A DNA stretch of 64,000 nt from the NCBI GenBank assembly GCA_003223245.1, contig QHYI01000102.1, positions 62,001 to 126,000 of the forward strand. Reading direction: 5' to 3'. A program made the position numbers and the translations under genes. This document shows positions 9,301 through 17,637 of the stretch, piece after piece. Below the pieces are notes generated by a model. The model was not told the origin of the DNA. It ran no database searches and was given only the letters and a program-made list of their open reading frames with translations. This stretch comes from Acidobacteriota bacterium (GTDB taxonomy: Bacteria > Acidobacteriota > Terriglobia > Acidiferrales > UBA7541). Position 1 is the first letter of the stretch. Each line of letters opens with the position of its first letter.

Positions 9301-9795
9301 ATAATGAAGCGCCAGCCAAAGAACTCCCCAGCAGGCAAAGGACAGGCCTAGCAGGCGATCGGCCAGCGTCTCCTGGCGGCGGCTTTCCTTCCAGAAGATC
9401 ACGGCAACCGCCACATAAAGAAGCGAGGCGGGAAGGATCGCAGAGAAAGAGAAAGCGTTGAAAGCATTAGCGGCTGCCCAAACGCCCAGAAAAATGGCCA
9501 CCAGAAGGGCGGGAATCTTCCAAGGCTTTCGCTGCGCATAAATCTGGGCGCCGAGAAAGAAGAGCACCGCTGCAAGTCCAAAGAGCCAATGGGTCAGAGC
9601 GCTTTCCAGAGAGCTGGATACCGCGGATTGCGTAATGGCGGGAGAGATATAGTGAACGCCAAAGATGAGCCAGGCTCCCGTCCAAAGGAGCAAGTAACTC
9701 TGGCGCTTGACGCTATAGATATAGGCAAAGAAGCTCGCCACGAGAAACGTGGCGATCAACAGCGCCAGAGAAGTGAAGCTCTGTATCAAGACCAA
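6355..9795 (-). CDS. Membrane GAF-GGDEF-HD-GYP protein (c-di-GMP synthesis and breakdown)
   Basis: About 1146 residues from the TTG at 9795, which has GGAG seven bases upstream. Several other TTG or GTG starts up to 9942 are open, but the extra N-terminus looks non-coding. The order is: about seven membrane helices (first 230 residues), three GAF-like domains, a diguanylate cyclase domain and an HD-GYP phosphodiesterase. The GGDEF motif is intact (about 794-798) and preceded by the inhibitory RxxD site (RRSD, five residues before it). The HD-GYP domain has 'HDIGKVGIP' and 'HHEFFDGSGYP', both complete. Both opposing activities therefore look possible, probably switched by the GAF or membrane sensor parts. 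The gene is transcribed alone. Confidence 0.9.
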   Translation of the reverse strand: MVLIQSFTSLALLIATFLVASFFAYIYSVKRQSYLLLWTGAWLIFGVHYISPAITQSAVSSSLESALTHWLFGLAAVLFFLGAQIYAQRKPWKIPALLVAIFLGVWAAANAFNAFSFSAILPASLLYVAVAVIFWKESRRQETLADRLLGLSFACWGVLWLALHYLKATPELQGPNMSVVATAPCAFVAMLMVMALYEEEKRRIERNMLALSNLNLATSSFVGGEIQRMLSQALDRVLGVARLPAGALFLHHGDPQGPTSVVAVGLSDEFCRAAQNEGLDDYLVTLVASLGGLLGFRDLRDDSLSALDKEKSIRRFRELALSQGLRSVVAISLQAKEHAFGVLLLGTPDHRRFTSAELRLLLALGHQIGMAVENSYLIQQTSRRSEELHVLNEIGRVLSSTLQKEELSKKVWEELRRLFDVENFYLAELDPFRDELHFGLEIIAGNRVPRRSRPAGNHLTEYLIRTRQPVLIRENYVAEVRKLGVEPIRTGGCFCGVPLVAYDRAIGAMAVFSDHERAFDEGHLELLRVLASEASIAIENARLFHEERTKARHLSLLNTISRNAIATLNPDEMLAKITEQLEAGLTYDHIGIGSLDYATREIVIQAEAGTRRGALGQRIALGTGLVGHVARNGHMALFRAGSSTDSALKPLLPDSISAMALPVFYAEQLHGILYVESSTLADFSEEEILLLRTLADLIAGALHNALSFQKAQEQAITDGLTGVKTHRFFMEALSSEWKRSTRAGRSFALVLMDLDRFKFVNDFYGHLEGDLVLQRVGQILETNCRRSDVVARYGGDEFVILMPETTMEHARQLASKLRGWVSADPLLRGKNISASFGIACYPLHGSSPQELIQVADASMYLSKHQGGNAVSTADHFDPSEAKKWKRDVLEAYLGVTLKRLFSTGPEAFEEIYQRLRQFTESLSITESENGKALASQTDGPHALPQAVLDTVTSLAYAIDAKDHYTQGHSQKVAAYAALIAEAMGMGDAEVEEIRLGAVLHDIGKVGIPENILNKNGPLNPEEWETMKSHVSFGAKILDPLTPLARIREMVLHHHEFFDGSGYPNALSGESIPLGARIIAIADAYDTITSDRTYKKARSAPDALSELERCSNAQFDGSIVEVFVRTMRTLPNPIIEVAATSASPRNS

Positions 9796-10116
9796 AGTCA
9801 ATTCTCCGCCCGCAAGAGGGACGGCGTTGCGCACGGTACCGAGGCGCGGAATTCCTTCGTAATGTGACTTACGGGCAAGCCCCCCGCCAGTCACACGAAG
9901 AGGCACTCCTGCGGCGACGCAGAGAGCCGCGCCCGGGCACAAAACAAAGTACAGAGATTATGAATTAGGCATTTTTAAAGAAGCAAGCGTACCGGGGTAC
10001 TGGTTGCGAAAAAGACATAGGGCGGGGTAACAGATCGTATATAAAAGGGCGCAGCGGAAATTGCGCTTTCAAAGCGGATCTTGAAGCTGGGCCTTGGCTA
10101 AAGCCGGCCGACCAAG

Positions 10117-11775
10117 CTAGGGGTGTGGATTTTGCGAACCGACGATTTGGACGTGGTGGTGGTCGAGCAAATCGCCGGTGGCATGGTCGAGTTGCGCCAC
10201 AGCCAATTGGAAATTGACCTGAGACTGAATGAGATTGAGTTCGGCCTGGGCGAGCCGAGTTTGCGCGTCCAGAACGAAAAACACGGGTTCGGCACCGAGT
10301 TCGTACTTGCGTTCGTCGGCATGAAGCGTGTCCACGGCGAGCGATTCTGCAACCTTTGCCGCTTCCATGGAGAGTTTAGCTTGTTCGAGGGCGTGCACGG
10401 CATTGGTCACCTCGAGGGTCACGGCCTGATTGGTCCGGCGCTCCTGATACTGGTCGCGGCCGCGGTTGAGCAATGCATCGGCAAGGTTGGCTTCGGCGGA
10501 GTGCCTTCTCACCGGCAGATTGAGAGTAAGTGAGGCGCCGTAGGCGGGATAGGTAAAGTGGAAAGTCTGACTGAAGCTGTCGCTGAAGCCCGTGCTGCTG
10601 ACCAGTTGCGGCGGCGTGGGATTCAGGTTGAATTGATTGCCGGCGACGCCGTTGCCGGCATAAAAGGCCGAGAGTTCCAGGTCTGGTTTCAAATTATTGT
10701 GCGCCAGGCGAATGGCGAGTTCATCGCTGGCCAGTTGTTCCCTGGCAGAATCGAACTCCGGGCGATTGGCTAGTGCGCGCGAAAGAGCCGTGGCGATGTC
10801 CATGGTAGGCAACTCGCCGACCGGTGCGGGCTGGTCGGTAAGGTCGAGATCCAGGGCGCGAATGTTCGGATCCAAGTCCGCCCCGATGTCGCGCCGGAAA
10901 ACGTCGGAGCTTTGCATGAGCGCGTACTCTGCCTGAATGACGCCAACGCGTTGCGAAGCCACTTGCGATTCCGAGCGGTAAATGTCGAGGGGCGGCAGCG
11001 CGCCGAGGCTCAGGGCCTTCTTGTCGTGTTCGTAACTCTTCTGTGCTTCATCGAGCGACTTTCGCTGCACTTCGAGATTTTCGCGGGCGAGAATGACATT
11101 CCAATAATCGTTCACGACTTGAAGAATGATGTTGCTGACTTCGGCGGTGAAGTTGGCGCGTGCCTGCTTCAGGTTGGCTTGCGCAATCAGAATGGGGGCG
11201 CGATTAGGAAAGAAGCCGAAGTTGCGGAGGAGGGGCTGCGTAACTGTGAACTGAGCATTGGTGGAAACAGAAGGATTGACGAACGCGAGGTTGCTGTTCG
11301 TTGCGGATTTGCTTCCGCTCACAGAAGCTTGGAGATTCGTGCCGCTTTGAAATGTTTGCGTGTAACCAAGCCCTGCGGATTGCGACAGGGTATCAAGAAT
11401 GCTCGTCGTGCCCTGGATCAGGCTAATGGCCGGGCTTTTCGCGCGGCTGTCAGAAAAGGTGGAATTAGCCACGGGATCAAAGGGCGAATGCGTGCGCTGA
11501 AGATTAGCCACCGCGAAGTCAATTTGCGCGCGATCAATGCGGATGTCCGTATTATTGGCAAGCGCCAGTCGAATGCTGTCGTCAAGCGTAAGCGTGAGCT
11601 TGCCGTTCACGACATGATCTTGCAAGCCCTGCGGCGGCGGCAACTGCGCTGGCGGTTTTTGCCAGGCACCAAAGCCGAGAGAGGTCGTGAAGGGCGAGGT
11701 GGATTGTGCGTGCGAAGGAGCCGCGCAGAAGAAAGCAAGAAACGCCGCAAAGAGAAAAAAATGTAGCCGTCCCAT
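10117..11775 (-). CDS. TolC-family outer-membrane efflux protein
   Basis: A 552-residue outer-membrane channel. A clear signal peptide (1-23, ending 'PSHAQ') is followed by the two repeated alpha-helical/beta halves of the outer-membrane efflux family. Long heptad-rich helices alternate with strands, with 'NPxxxxLVNDYWNVILA'-type helices around 180-210 and a second copy near 440-520. It is the last gene of the minus-strand export operon, 36 bases after the MacB-like permease. It would form the exit duct that the upstream adaptors dock onto. The cargo is unknown. A C-terminal His-rich end (about 535-550) is slightly unusual. Confidence 0.88.
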   Translation of the reverse strand: MGRLHFFLFAAFLAFFCAAPSHAQSTSPFTTSLGFGAWQKPPAQLPPPQGLQDHVVNGKLTLTLDDSIRLALANNTDIRIDRAQIDFAVANLQRTHSPFDPVANSTFSDSRAKSPAISLIQGTTSILDTLSQSAGLGYTQTFQSGTNLQASVSGSKSATNSNLAFVNPSVSTNAQFTVTQPLLRNFGFFPNRAPILIAQANLKQARANFTAEVSNIILQVVNDYWNVILARENLEVQRKSLDEAQKSYEHDKKALSLGALPPLDIYRSESQVASQRVGVIQAEYALMQSSDVFRRDIGADLDPNIRALDLDLTDQPAPVGELPTMDIATALSRALANRPEFDSAREQLASDELAIRLAHNNLKPDLELSAFYAGNGVAGNQFNLNPTPPQLVSSTGFSDSFSQTFHFTYPAYGASLTLNLPVRRHSAEANLADALLNRGRDQYQERRTNQAVTLEVTNAVHALEQAKLSMEAAKVAESLAVDTLHADERKYELGAEPVFFVLDAQTRLAQAELNLIQSQVNFQLAVAQLDHATGDLLDHHHVQIVGSQNPHP

Positions 11776-11811
11776 CGATTGCCCCCAAAGAATTGGTTTG
11801 AATTGAAAATC

Positions 11812-13092
11812 CTACTCGTAACGAATTGCTTCCACAGGATCGAGCCGTGCGGCCTTCACGGCCGGGTACGTGCCAAAAATCAAGCCAACAGAAATGGAGA
11901 CCAGGAATGCCAAAAGGATGGAGCCGATGGTTACGACGGTGTTCCATCCCGCTAACCAGGCGATCAGGTGAGACATCACGACGCCCAGCACCACGCCCAA
12001 GGAGCCGCCGGCGAAGGAAATCAATATCGCTTCAATCACGAACTGGCGAACGATGTCCGAGCGCCGAGCGCCAATCGCCCTACGCACGCCGATTTCGCGG
12101 GTGCGCTCGAGAATGGCCGCCAGCATGATGTTCATGATGCCGATTCCGCCGACGAGCAAAGAAATCGAGGCGATGGCCACCATGACGGTGTTGAAGAGCT
12201 GCTCGGTGCGCTTCTGCTGCGCAAGCAGTTCTGCGGGAACGATGACGCTGAAGTCGCCGGCATTGTGATGCGAGGAATTCAGGATGCTGCGCACGACCTC
12301 GGCGTCCTTGGTGCTCGTGTCGGTGGAGGAGAGATGCAGGTACATGCCGTCGATCTCGTCTTTCAACCGGCTTTGTGAATCTTCGAGGCGGTAAAGGACG
12401 GAGTTGAGCGGCGCGTAAATCAGGTTGTTCATATCCTCGCTGCGCACTCCGGAGACTTCGCCCTGCGGGGACATTTGCGGGGCTGCAATGCCAATGACGT
12501 GGCACCACTGGTCATTCAACTTGATGTATTCGCCAACGGCGGAAGCGGCGCCGAACAAGCTGTCCTTAGCCGCGGCGCCGAGAACACAGACTGGCGCCGC
12601 CGCGGCATTGTCCGACTCGTCGAAGAAGCGTCCTTCGGTAACGCGGAGGTGGCCGATTTCGAGGTAATTGGGCTCGACGCCGTATACGACAGGAGTATCC
12701 TGCTGCGGCTTGGGCAGGAATTTGCTTGGTGCAAAACGCTTCCTCGGCGTCCCACTCTGAACATCGCCGACGTTGTGCCGGATAATCTGATAATCGGCTA
12801 GCGTCAGGCCCGGAGAATCTTTCCGCACTTTCTGCAGTTCCTGAAAATTGTGCGCTTCCTTGGCCTCGACAATGATGTTGCGAACGCCGAGCTGCTCGAT
12901 GAAGGCCATCACTTTTTGCTGCGCTCCGGCGCCGATGGAAAGCATGGCCACAACGGCCGCCACGCCAAAAATCATTCCCAGCATGGTGAGCAAAGAGCGC
13001 AGCTTGTGGCTGGCGAGGTTCTCGAAACCGAAGGCCAGATCGGGGACCCATTGTGCCAGCGATCTAGGTTCGGCCAGGGAGCGAGTGTTCAT
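11812..13092 (-). CDS. MacB-like ABC transporter permease without ATPase domain
   Basis: A 426-residue inner-membrane protein. It has an N-terminal membrane helix (about 30-55), a large periplasmic MacB core domain (about 60-280), and three C-terminal helices with the FtsX-type permease signature 'GGIGIMNIMLAAILERTREIGVRRAIGAR'. In E. coli MacB the same fold follows an ATPase domain in one chain; here no Walker motifs are present, and no ATPase gene occurs anywhere in the operon. A LolD/MacB-type ATPase encoded elsewhere must supply energy. It lies 16 bases after the third adaptor gene, matching the tripartite adaptor-permease-TolC design. Substrate could be a lipid, peptide or toxic small molecule. 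Confidence 0.88.
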   Translation of the reverse strand: MNTRSLAEPRSLAQWVPDLAFGFENLASHKLRSLLTMLGMIFGVAAVVAMLSIGAGAQQKVMAFIEQLGVRNIIVEAKEAHNFQELQKVRKDSPGLTLADYQIIRHNVGDVQSGTPRKRFAPSKFLPKPQQDTPVVYGVEPNYLEIGHLRVTEGRFFDESDNAAAAPVCVLGAAAKDSLFGAASAVGEYIKLNDQWCHVIGIAAPQMSPQGEVSGVRSEDMNNLIYAPLNSVLYRLEDSQSRLKDEIDGMYLHLSSTDTSTKDAEVVRSILNSSHHNAGDFSVIVPAELLAQQKRTEQLFNTVMVAIASISLLVGGIGIMNIMLAAILERTREIGVRRAIGARRSDIVRQFVIEAILISFAGGSLGVVLGVVMSHLIAWLAGWNTVVTIGSILLAFLVSISVGLIFGTYPAVKAARLDPVEAIRYE

Positions 13093-13108
13093 TGTCGCGG
13101 GAACCGCC

Positions 13109-14416
13109 TCATTTCGCGCTGGGACCCAGGGACGGTCCGTTGCTGCCGGCTTTGGCCTTTTCTGACGCGCGGGCTTCGGGATTGACCAGCGCCACTACGG
13201 TGCCCGGTTGAATGCCCTCGAGAACCGCGCGGCCCTCGCTAAGCGCACGCACTTTGACTTCCTGTGCTTCGAAGCTGCCGTGGCGCTTGCAGTAGACGAT
13301 CTTCTTTCCGCCGCGGTCGAAGACGGCTTCGCTCGGGAGGGAGACGGCGTTGGAAAGCTGGTCGCCGCGAATGCTCAAGCGCGTGGCGAAGCCGGGGCGG
13401 AGGCGGGCGTCGGGCTTGTCGAGGAGAATGGTAACGTCGAATTTATGTGCGCTGTTCTCGTCCCACCATTCATGGGAAGTCGCGCCACCGACGCTTTCCA
13501 CTTTGCCGGTGAAATGCTCGCCCGGCAACGCGTAGACCTCAACGTCCACGGGCTGTCCCTTCTTCAAGTTGCTGCGATCGCTCTCGCCGACCTGTGCATA
13601 GACTTCGAGGTGCGAGACATCGATCACTTCGGCGACAGGACTGCCTGGATTCACCTGATCGCCCACGTGGTAGTCGGGAAGGGGCATGCCTGTAAACGAC
13701 CATCCGCCCATGGAGTCGCGATTGCCTTCGATGACTACGAGTCCATCAATCGGCGCAGTGATGGTCATCTTTTTGATGTTCTCTTCCGCCTGATTCATAG
13801 CCAGGCGCGCTTTATTGCGTTTCTCCTCGCTGATGGCCAGAGCCGCTTTATTGGAGGCACTGTGGGAGCGAATATCCTGTTCCAGCTGCGCGAGGGCGCG
13901 CTTGGCCTCGTCCAGTCCCAGAATGTTTTTCTGCGCGTCAATCTTGCTGACCAGCTCGTTCTTGCTGACTTCGAGCTCCGCCTGGCGCACCGCGTACTTT
14001 GCTTTCAACAGCGCCGTTTGATCCTCGGCCGTTTGCACGGCGGCGTCGGCCTGAGCCTTGACAATTTCCTGTTCGGCTTGTTCCAGGTCGCTGCGGTTTT
14101 GCGCGAGGTTGTATTCCTGCTCGCTAGGATCAAATCTGAGCACCACCTCGCCCTTATGAACGGGTGAACCGAAGCGCGCGAGCTCGATGATTTGCAGCGT
14201 TCCGCCGGCAATCGCCGGAGCCGTGATCACTCTCGATTCTTTGCTTCGCAATGCACCCGTGGTGAGAATTTTCAACTGCACATCGGCCTGTTTCACCATG
14301 GTCGTCGGAACGTCCAACTCGCCAGCTAGAGCGCTAGTCTGCCTACAGCTGATGCTGGCTCCCGCGAGAAGCAGGAATGCTACAAAGGCGCCGGTTTGCG
14401 TGAACTTGCGGTTCAT
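13109..14416 (-). CDS. HlyD-type periplasmic efflux adaptor (third in series)
   Basis: A 435-residue membrane-fusion protein. The N-terminus 'AFLLLAGASISC' suggests a lipoprotein or signal-anchored form (Cys near 24). Beta-barrel and lipoyl half-motifs flank a long coiled-coil hairpin (about 100-220, rich in Ala, Gln, Glu, Lys), followed by 'ITAPIDGLVVIEG' and a barrel domain. The closing region 'GQPVDVEVYALPGEHFTGKV' is typical of the family. It is the third of three consecutive adaptor genes, 15 bases after the second and 16 before the permease. It should bridge the permease with the TolC-like channel. Confidence 0.85.
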   Translation of the reverse strand: MNRKFTQTGAFVAFLLLAGASISCRQTSALAGELDVPTTMVKQADVQLKILTTGALRSKESRVITAPAIAGGTLQIIELARFGSPVHKGEVVLRFDPSEQEYNLAQNRSDLEQAEQEIVKAQADAAVQTAEDQTALLKAKYAVRQAELEVSKNELVSKIDAQKNILGLDEAKRALAQLEQDIRSHSASNKAALAISEEKRNKARLAMNQAEENIKKMTITAPIDGLVVIEGNRDSMGGWSFTGMPLPDYHVGDQVNPGSPVAEVIDVSHLEVYAQVGESDRSNLKKGQPVDVEVYALPGEHFTGKVESVGGATSHEWWDENSAHKFDVTILLDKPDARLRPGFATRLSIRGDQLSNAVSLPSEAVFDRGGKKIVYCKRHGSFEAQEVKVRALSEGRAVLEGIQPGTVVALVNPEARASEKAKAGSNGPSLGPSAK

Positions 14417-14431
14417 GGTTATTCCTAAAGC

Positions 14432-15679
14432 CTAACGGGGCAGCGTCGGATCTTTCAGCGCAACGCGCTCTCCCGGTTGCAACCCTCTTGCCAGCAAGAC
14501 CTCCTCGGAATTCCGCCGGGAGACTTCCACCGGCGTTTCTTCGAATTTCGATCCGCGCTGCACGTAAACGACCGACCGGCCGGCTTTGCGAAACAGCGCT
14601 GTGGACGGAATGACGATTCCGTTGGGAATTTTGGCTACCGCCACTCGGACGTTCGCGCTCATCCCGGGAGTGAGCCGCGGATCGCTTTCCGAAAGCGCGA
14701 CATCCACGGAAAAATTGCGCGGAAAGGGCCACCCTGCGTTGAAATCCAGGCTTGCGGTAGGGCTAATGTCTTCGACGCGGCCTGCCAGGGCGCGGTCGGG
14801 GACAGCATCCACATACACCTCGGTGGTTTGGCCGACTTTCAATTGCCCGCGCTCCGCCTCTTCCACGCGCCCCGAAAATTTCAGCGAGCTCGGATCCGGC
14901 AATTCCGCGATGGCCGCTCCGGGCCAGGCGCGGTCCCCCGGCTTGAAGGGCGTGGGACCGCCCTGCGGTTGCCAGTGGTTTTGAAGCGCCACCACGCCGT
15001 CCAGGGGAGCGCGCAAGGTGAGCGAGGCCAGGCTGCGTTCGTCTTGTCGCACCTGGTACTGTGCCTGGCCGAGTTTTTCCTTCTTGCTGTCCAAATCCGC
15101 CGCGGCGGACGCACGGTTGGCTTTGAGCTTGGTTTCCGCGGATTTCAAGGTCTCTTCCGCGTCCACCACCTTTAGCTTGGCTTCCTCGGCATCAATGGCG
15201 GAAAGGATTTCCTGCTTGCTGGCGTCCATGCGGGCCTTTTCCGCGTCGAATTTAGCGTTCATGACGTCAGTCACGTCCTGCTCTTCCTTGAGGCGCGCTG
15301 CCGCCTGGGATTGCTGGATTTCCGCCTGAGCCGATTTGACACTGACCTGGTCCTGCGCCAGCTTTTGCTTCATGGTGGTGGCGTCAAATTGCACCAGCAG
15401 GTCGCCTTTCTTGACTTTCGCCGCGTTGGCCACCAGGCTGACAATCTGCAAATCCCCCGCACTGTATGGCGCGGCGATGATCTTCGCGCGAAGAGCTTTG
15501 ACTTCCCCCTTGATTTGCAGGGTGTCCACGAATTCCTTGCGCAATACTTCGGCGGTAGGAATCGCAACAGCGGGCTTCGCCAGCCGGAATGCCCCGAAGC
15601 CCAGCCCACCGATAAGCACGACCGCGGCGCTGGCAACAATTTTGTGGCGCGGTTTCCAGGGCAAAATTCCGCGCATCAT
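14432..15679 (-). CDS. HlyD-type periplasmic efflux adaptor (second in series)
   Basis: A 415-residue adaptor with one N-terminal membrane helix ('IVASAAVVLIGGLGFGAF', about 10-30), a lipoyl half ('KIIAAPYSAGDLQIVSLV'), an Ala/Lys/Glu-rich hairpin (about 100-215), the second lipoyl half 'LRAPLDGVVALQN', and barrel and membrane-proximal domains ending 'GLQPGERVALKDPTLPR'. Its ATG overlaps the stop of the preceding adaptor by four bases (ATGA), indicating coupled translation. It resembles its neighbours over the whole length but is clearly divergent, so the three copies are old paralogues and not a recent duplication. Confidence 0.85.
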   Translation of the reverse strand: MMRGILPWKPRHKIVASAAVVLIGGLGFGAFRLAKPAVAIPTAEVLRKEFVDTLQIKGEVKALRAKIIAAPYSAGDLQIVSLVANAAKVKKGDLLVQFDATTMKQKLAQDQVSVKSAQAEIQQSQAAARLKEEQDVTDVMNAKFDAEKARMDASKQEILSAIDAEEAKLKVVDAEETLKSAETKLKANRASAAADLDSKKEKLGQAQYQVRQDERSLASLTLRAPLDGVVALQNHWQPQGGPTPFKPGDRAWPGAAIAELPDPSSLKFSGRVEEAERGQLKVGQTTEVYVDAVPDRALAGRVEDISPTASLDFNAGWPFPRNFSVDVALSESDPRLTPGMSANVRVAVAKIPNGIVIPSTALFRKAGRSVVYVQRGSKFEETPVEVSRRNSEEVLLARGLQPGERVALKDPTLPR

Positions 15680-16968
15680 GACTGCGCTCCGGATGCCGTT
15701 TCGGGCGCAGCGTTTCTGCGGATGATGTCGCCCTCCTGCAGGCCGGAAAGGACCACAACTTCGGTGTCGTTGTGAGGGCCGACTTTCACGGGGCGTTTCT
15801 CAAATGTCCCGGCGTTTTCCACCCAGACAAACGGATCCCCTGAATCAAACTCCACGCTCTGGCGCGGAACGACCAGCGCGTTGTCTTCCGAACCAAGCTC
15901 AAGATCGAGTGCCGCGGAGAGATCCGGCAGAAGTTTAGGGTCGCTGCCTTGGACGGAGAAACGCGCCGCAAATACCCGCACGGTTTCGCTGAAATCTCCG
16001 TTGTGGCCGAGCGGCGAAATGTCCTCCAAAGTGGCGCCCAGCTCGATGCCGGGATACGCGTCCAGGTGCATCTTTGCGTGCATACCCGGGTGCACTTTCA
16101 ACAAGTCCACCTGATTGAGTTCCACGCGCACTTCCATCTGGGAGGGATCCACCACGGCCATAAATGGCAAGCCCGGGCGAACCTGATCGCCCTGCTGCAC
16201 CGTCCCCATCCGTCCGCCGAGCCAGATGGTGTTGTAAACCACCACGCCGTCCATGGGGGAGTGCACCAGCATTTTTGCGGCGTTGCTTTGCGCGTAGCGC
16301 ATGGCTTCCAGGGCGCGGTCGCGCTGAATCTCGAGAATGCGGATGTCTGCGGCGGCGGCCGCACGCTTCAACTGGTACGTCTCTTTGAGCTGTTTCAGCG
16401 AGGCTTGCGCTTCGTCCGCGGCTTCCTGGTTCTTTTCCGCGTCGATGCGGGAAACAATTTCATTCTTCTGGAGCTCGAGTTGCGCGTGTTTCAAATCGTC
16501 TTCCGCCTGTTGCAAGGCGGTGTCGTCTTTGGCGCGGGCAATATCTTCGTCGGCTTGCTTCTGGGCCACCTGGCCCACGAGACTGTCGTAGGTGGCTTTT
16601 TTGTCGAGATAGTCTTTCATCTGGGCCTGCGGGTCGAATTCCACCAGCACATCGCCTTTCTTCACGAGAGAACCCGCAGGGGCCAATTTGGTGATGACCA
16701 TAGAACCGACCTGCGCCCCTTCGAGCCGGGGAGCCAGGACCGCAAAAGAATGAGCGGCCATGGTGGTTCCACCAAGCCGGAGCGTATGCGAAAACTTCTT
16801 CCTTTCGACTCGGCAGATGGAATCGCCACGGCTTGCAGAGGCTTGGGCCCGGCGAAGATGGGTGAAAAGGAGGGGAAAGACGACGAGAAGGAGCAGACTC
16901 AGGGTGCTTAGGAAGAAAACCTTAGGCTTACTTCGAAAAATCGATTCAGCGCGCATAACCTCGTGCAT
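15676..16968 (-). CDS. HlyD-type periplasmic efflux adaptor (first in series)
   Basis: A 430-residue adaptor and first gene of the export operon. One membrane helix (about 16-36, 'VFFLSTLSLLLLVVFPLLF') anchors it in the inner membrane. The lipoyl halves are at 'KKGDVLVEFDPQAQ' and 'VHSPMDGVVVYNT', separated by a coiled-coil hairpin (about 110-235). The start could be either M1 (16968) or M5 (16956); both give the same membrane anchor. The 669 bases upstream, before gltX on the other strand, must hold the promoter. Its role is to link the inner-membrane permease to the channel. Confidence 0.85.
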   Translation of the reverse strand: MHEVMRAESIFRSKPKVFFLSTLSLLLLVVFPLLFTHLRRAQASASRGDSICRVERKKFSHTLRLGGTTMAAHSFAVLAPRLEGAQVGSMVITKLAPAGSLVKKGDVLVEFDPQAQMKDYLDKKATYDSLVGQVAQKQADEDIARAKDDTALQQAEDDLKHAQLELQKNEIVSRIDAEKNQEAADEAQASLKQLKETYQLKRAAAAADIRILEIQRDRALEAMRYAQSNAAKMLVHSPMDGVVVYNTIWLGGRMGTVQQGDQVRPGLPFMAVVDPSQMEVRVELNQVDLLKVHPGMHAKMHLDAYPGIELGATLEDISPLGHNGDFSETVRVFAARFSVQGSDPKLLPDLSAALDLELGSEDNALVVPRQSVEFDSGDPFVWVENAGTFEKRPVKVGPHNDTEVVVLSGLQEGDIIRRNAAPETASGAQS

Positions 16969-17409
16969 CCCTGAGAGACTCGGGAAGTGCGCCCTCCAGG
17001 GCGGTTGGAATTCAAGGCCGGGGAAATGGTTGTTTCGTGAACGTTCTTAAGCAAGCGCAAGCCTAAAACCAATTCTTCTACAAGCTTTCAGTTTATCGCA
17101 GCAACAAGACCCGGCGTATCCATGGAATACCCTAATGCCCTGCCACTTGCTTGTTTCTCATTTCCATCGACCGCGTCCTGTGACGTTGGCCGAGAAAGCG
17201 CCACTGACCTTGCGGCCAAAAGTTGTCACGACACCAGATTGCAGTCCCCGATCGGTCTGGCCCTGGGCTCTCCTGATTATTAGACGCCGCCAACGGGCAT
17301 TTGTCCTACAAAAAATCGCGCAAAAAACAAAACCTAAGCGGGCGATGCCGGGATTCGCAGTCGGGCGGCTGAAAGCAACCCTGAATAGGAGACGCAACGG
17401 GAGGGTCGT

Positions 17410-17463
17410 ATGTTACCCAGAGTGTTGAGCCTGCTACGCAAGCCGATCCGGGATCGGTTCTAG
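17410..17463 (+). CDS. Possible 17-residue leader peptide upstream of gltX
   Basis: ATG at 17410 is preceded by GGAGGG with a five-base spacer, one of the better ribosome-binding sites in the region. The frame encodes MLPRVLSLLRKPIRDRF and stops at TAG 17461-17463. Its last eight codons run through two overlapping palindromes, and the stop codon sits in the middle of the second. This is the geometry of a leader peptide controlling RNA folding, 175 bases before gltX. Its size means chance cannot be excluded; no conserved family is recognised. Confidence 0.25.
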   Translation: MLPRVLSLLRKPIRDRF

Positions 17464-17468
17464 AACCG
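17443..17468. repeat. Two overlapping palindromes
   Basis: CCGATCC-G-GGATCGG (17443-17457) overlaps the perfect 14-bp palindrome CGGTTCTAGAACCG (17455-17468). They may form mutually exclusive RNA hairpins or a protein-binding site. There is no T-tract after them. Confidence 0.6.
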
Positions 17469-17637
17469 GGCTCGCCAAGGCCATAGTTTAGCGGGCAAAC
17501 AATCTGCGCAGCGAGGATCCGGTCTCAATATCGCCCGGTTGGACGGAATACCTCGCATTCGCTACACTGAACGATTATTCGACAGAGAAAGACGCGCTGG
17601 ACCTAGCGCCCTAGACGCAGCGAAAGATGCACTGGAA

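Larger units (their letters stand above)
16969..17637. other. Intergenic region between the export operon and gltX
   Basis: A 669-bp divergent spacer. Apart from a 17-codon open frame with a good ribosome-binding site and two overlapping palindromes (listed separately), no coding region or known RNA was recognised. It must carry the promoters of both the export operon and gltX. Confidence 0.5.

Noticed and set aside
13208-14167. Long plus-strand frame within the third adaptor gene
   Set aside because: Antisense shadow; the minus strand has the adaptor family motifs.
17539-17637. In-frame extension of gltX to a TTG start
   Set aside because: Adds 33 residues with no synthetase similarity; the HIGH motif is at its usual distance from ATG 17638.
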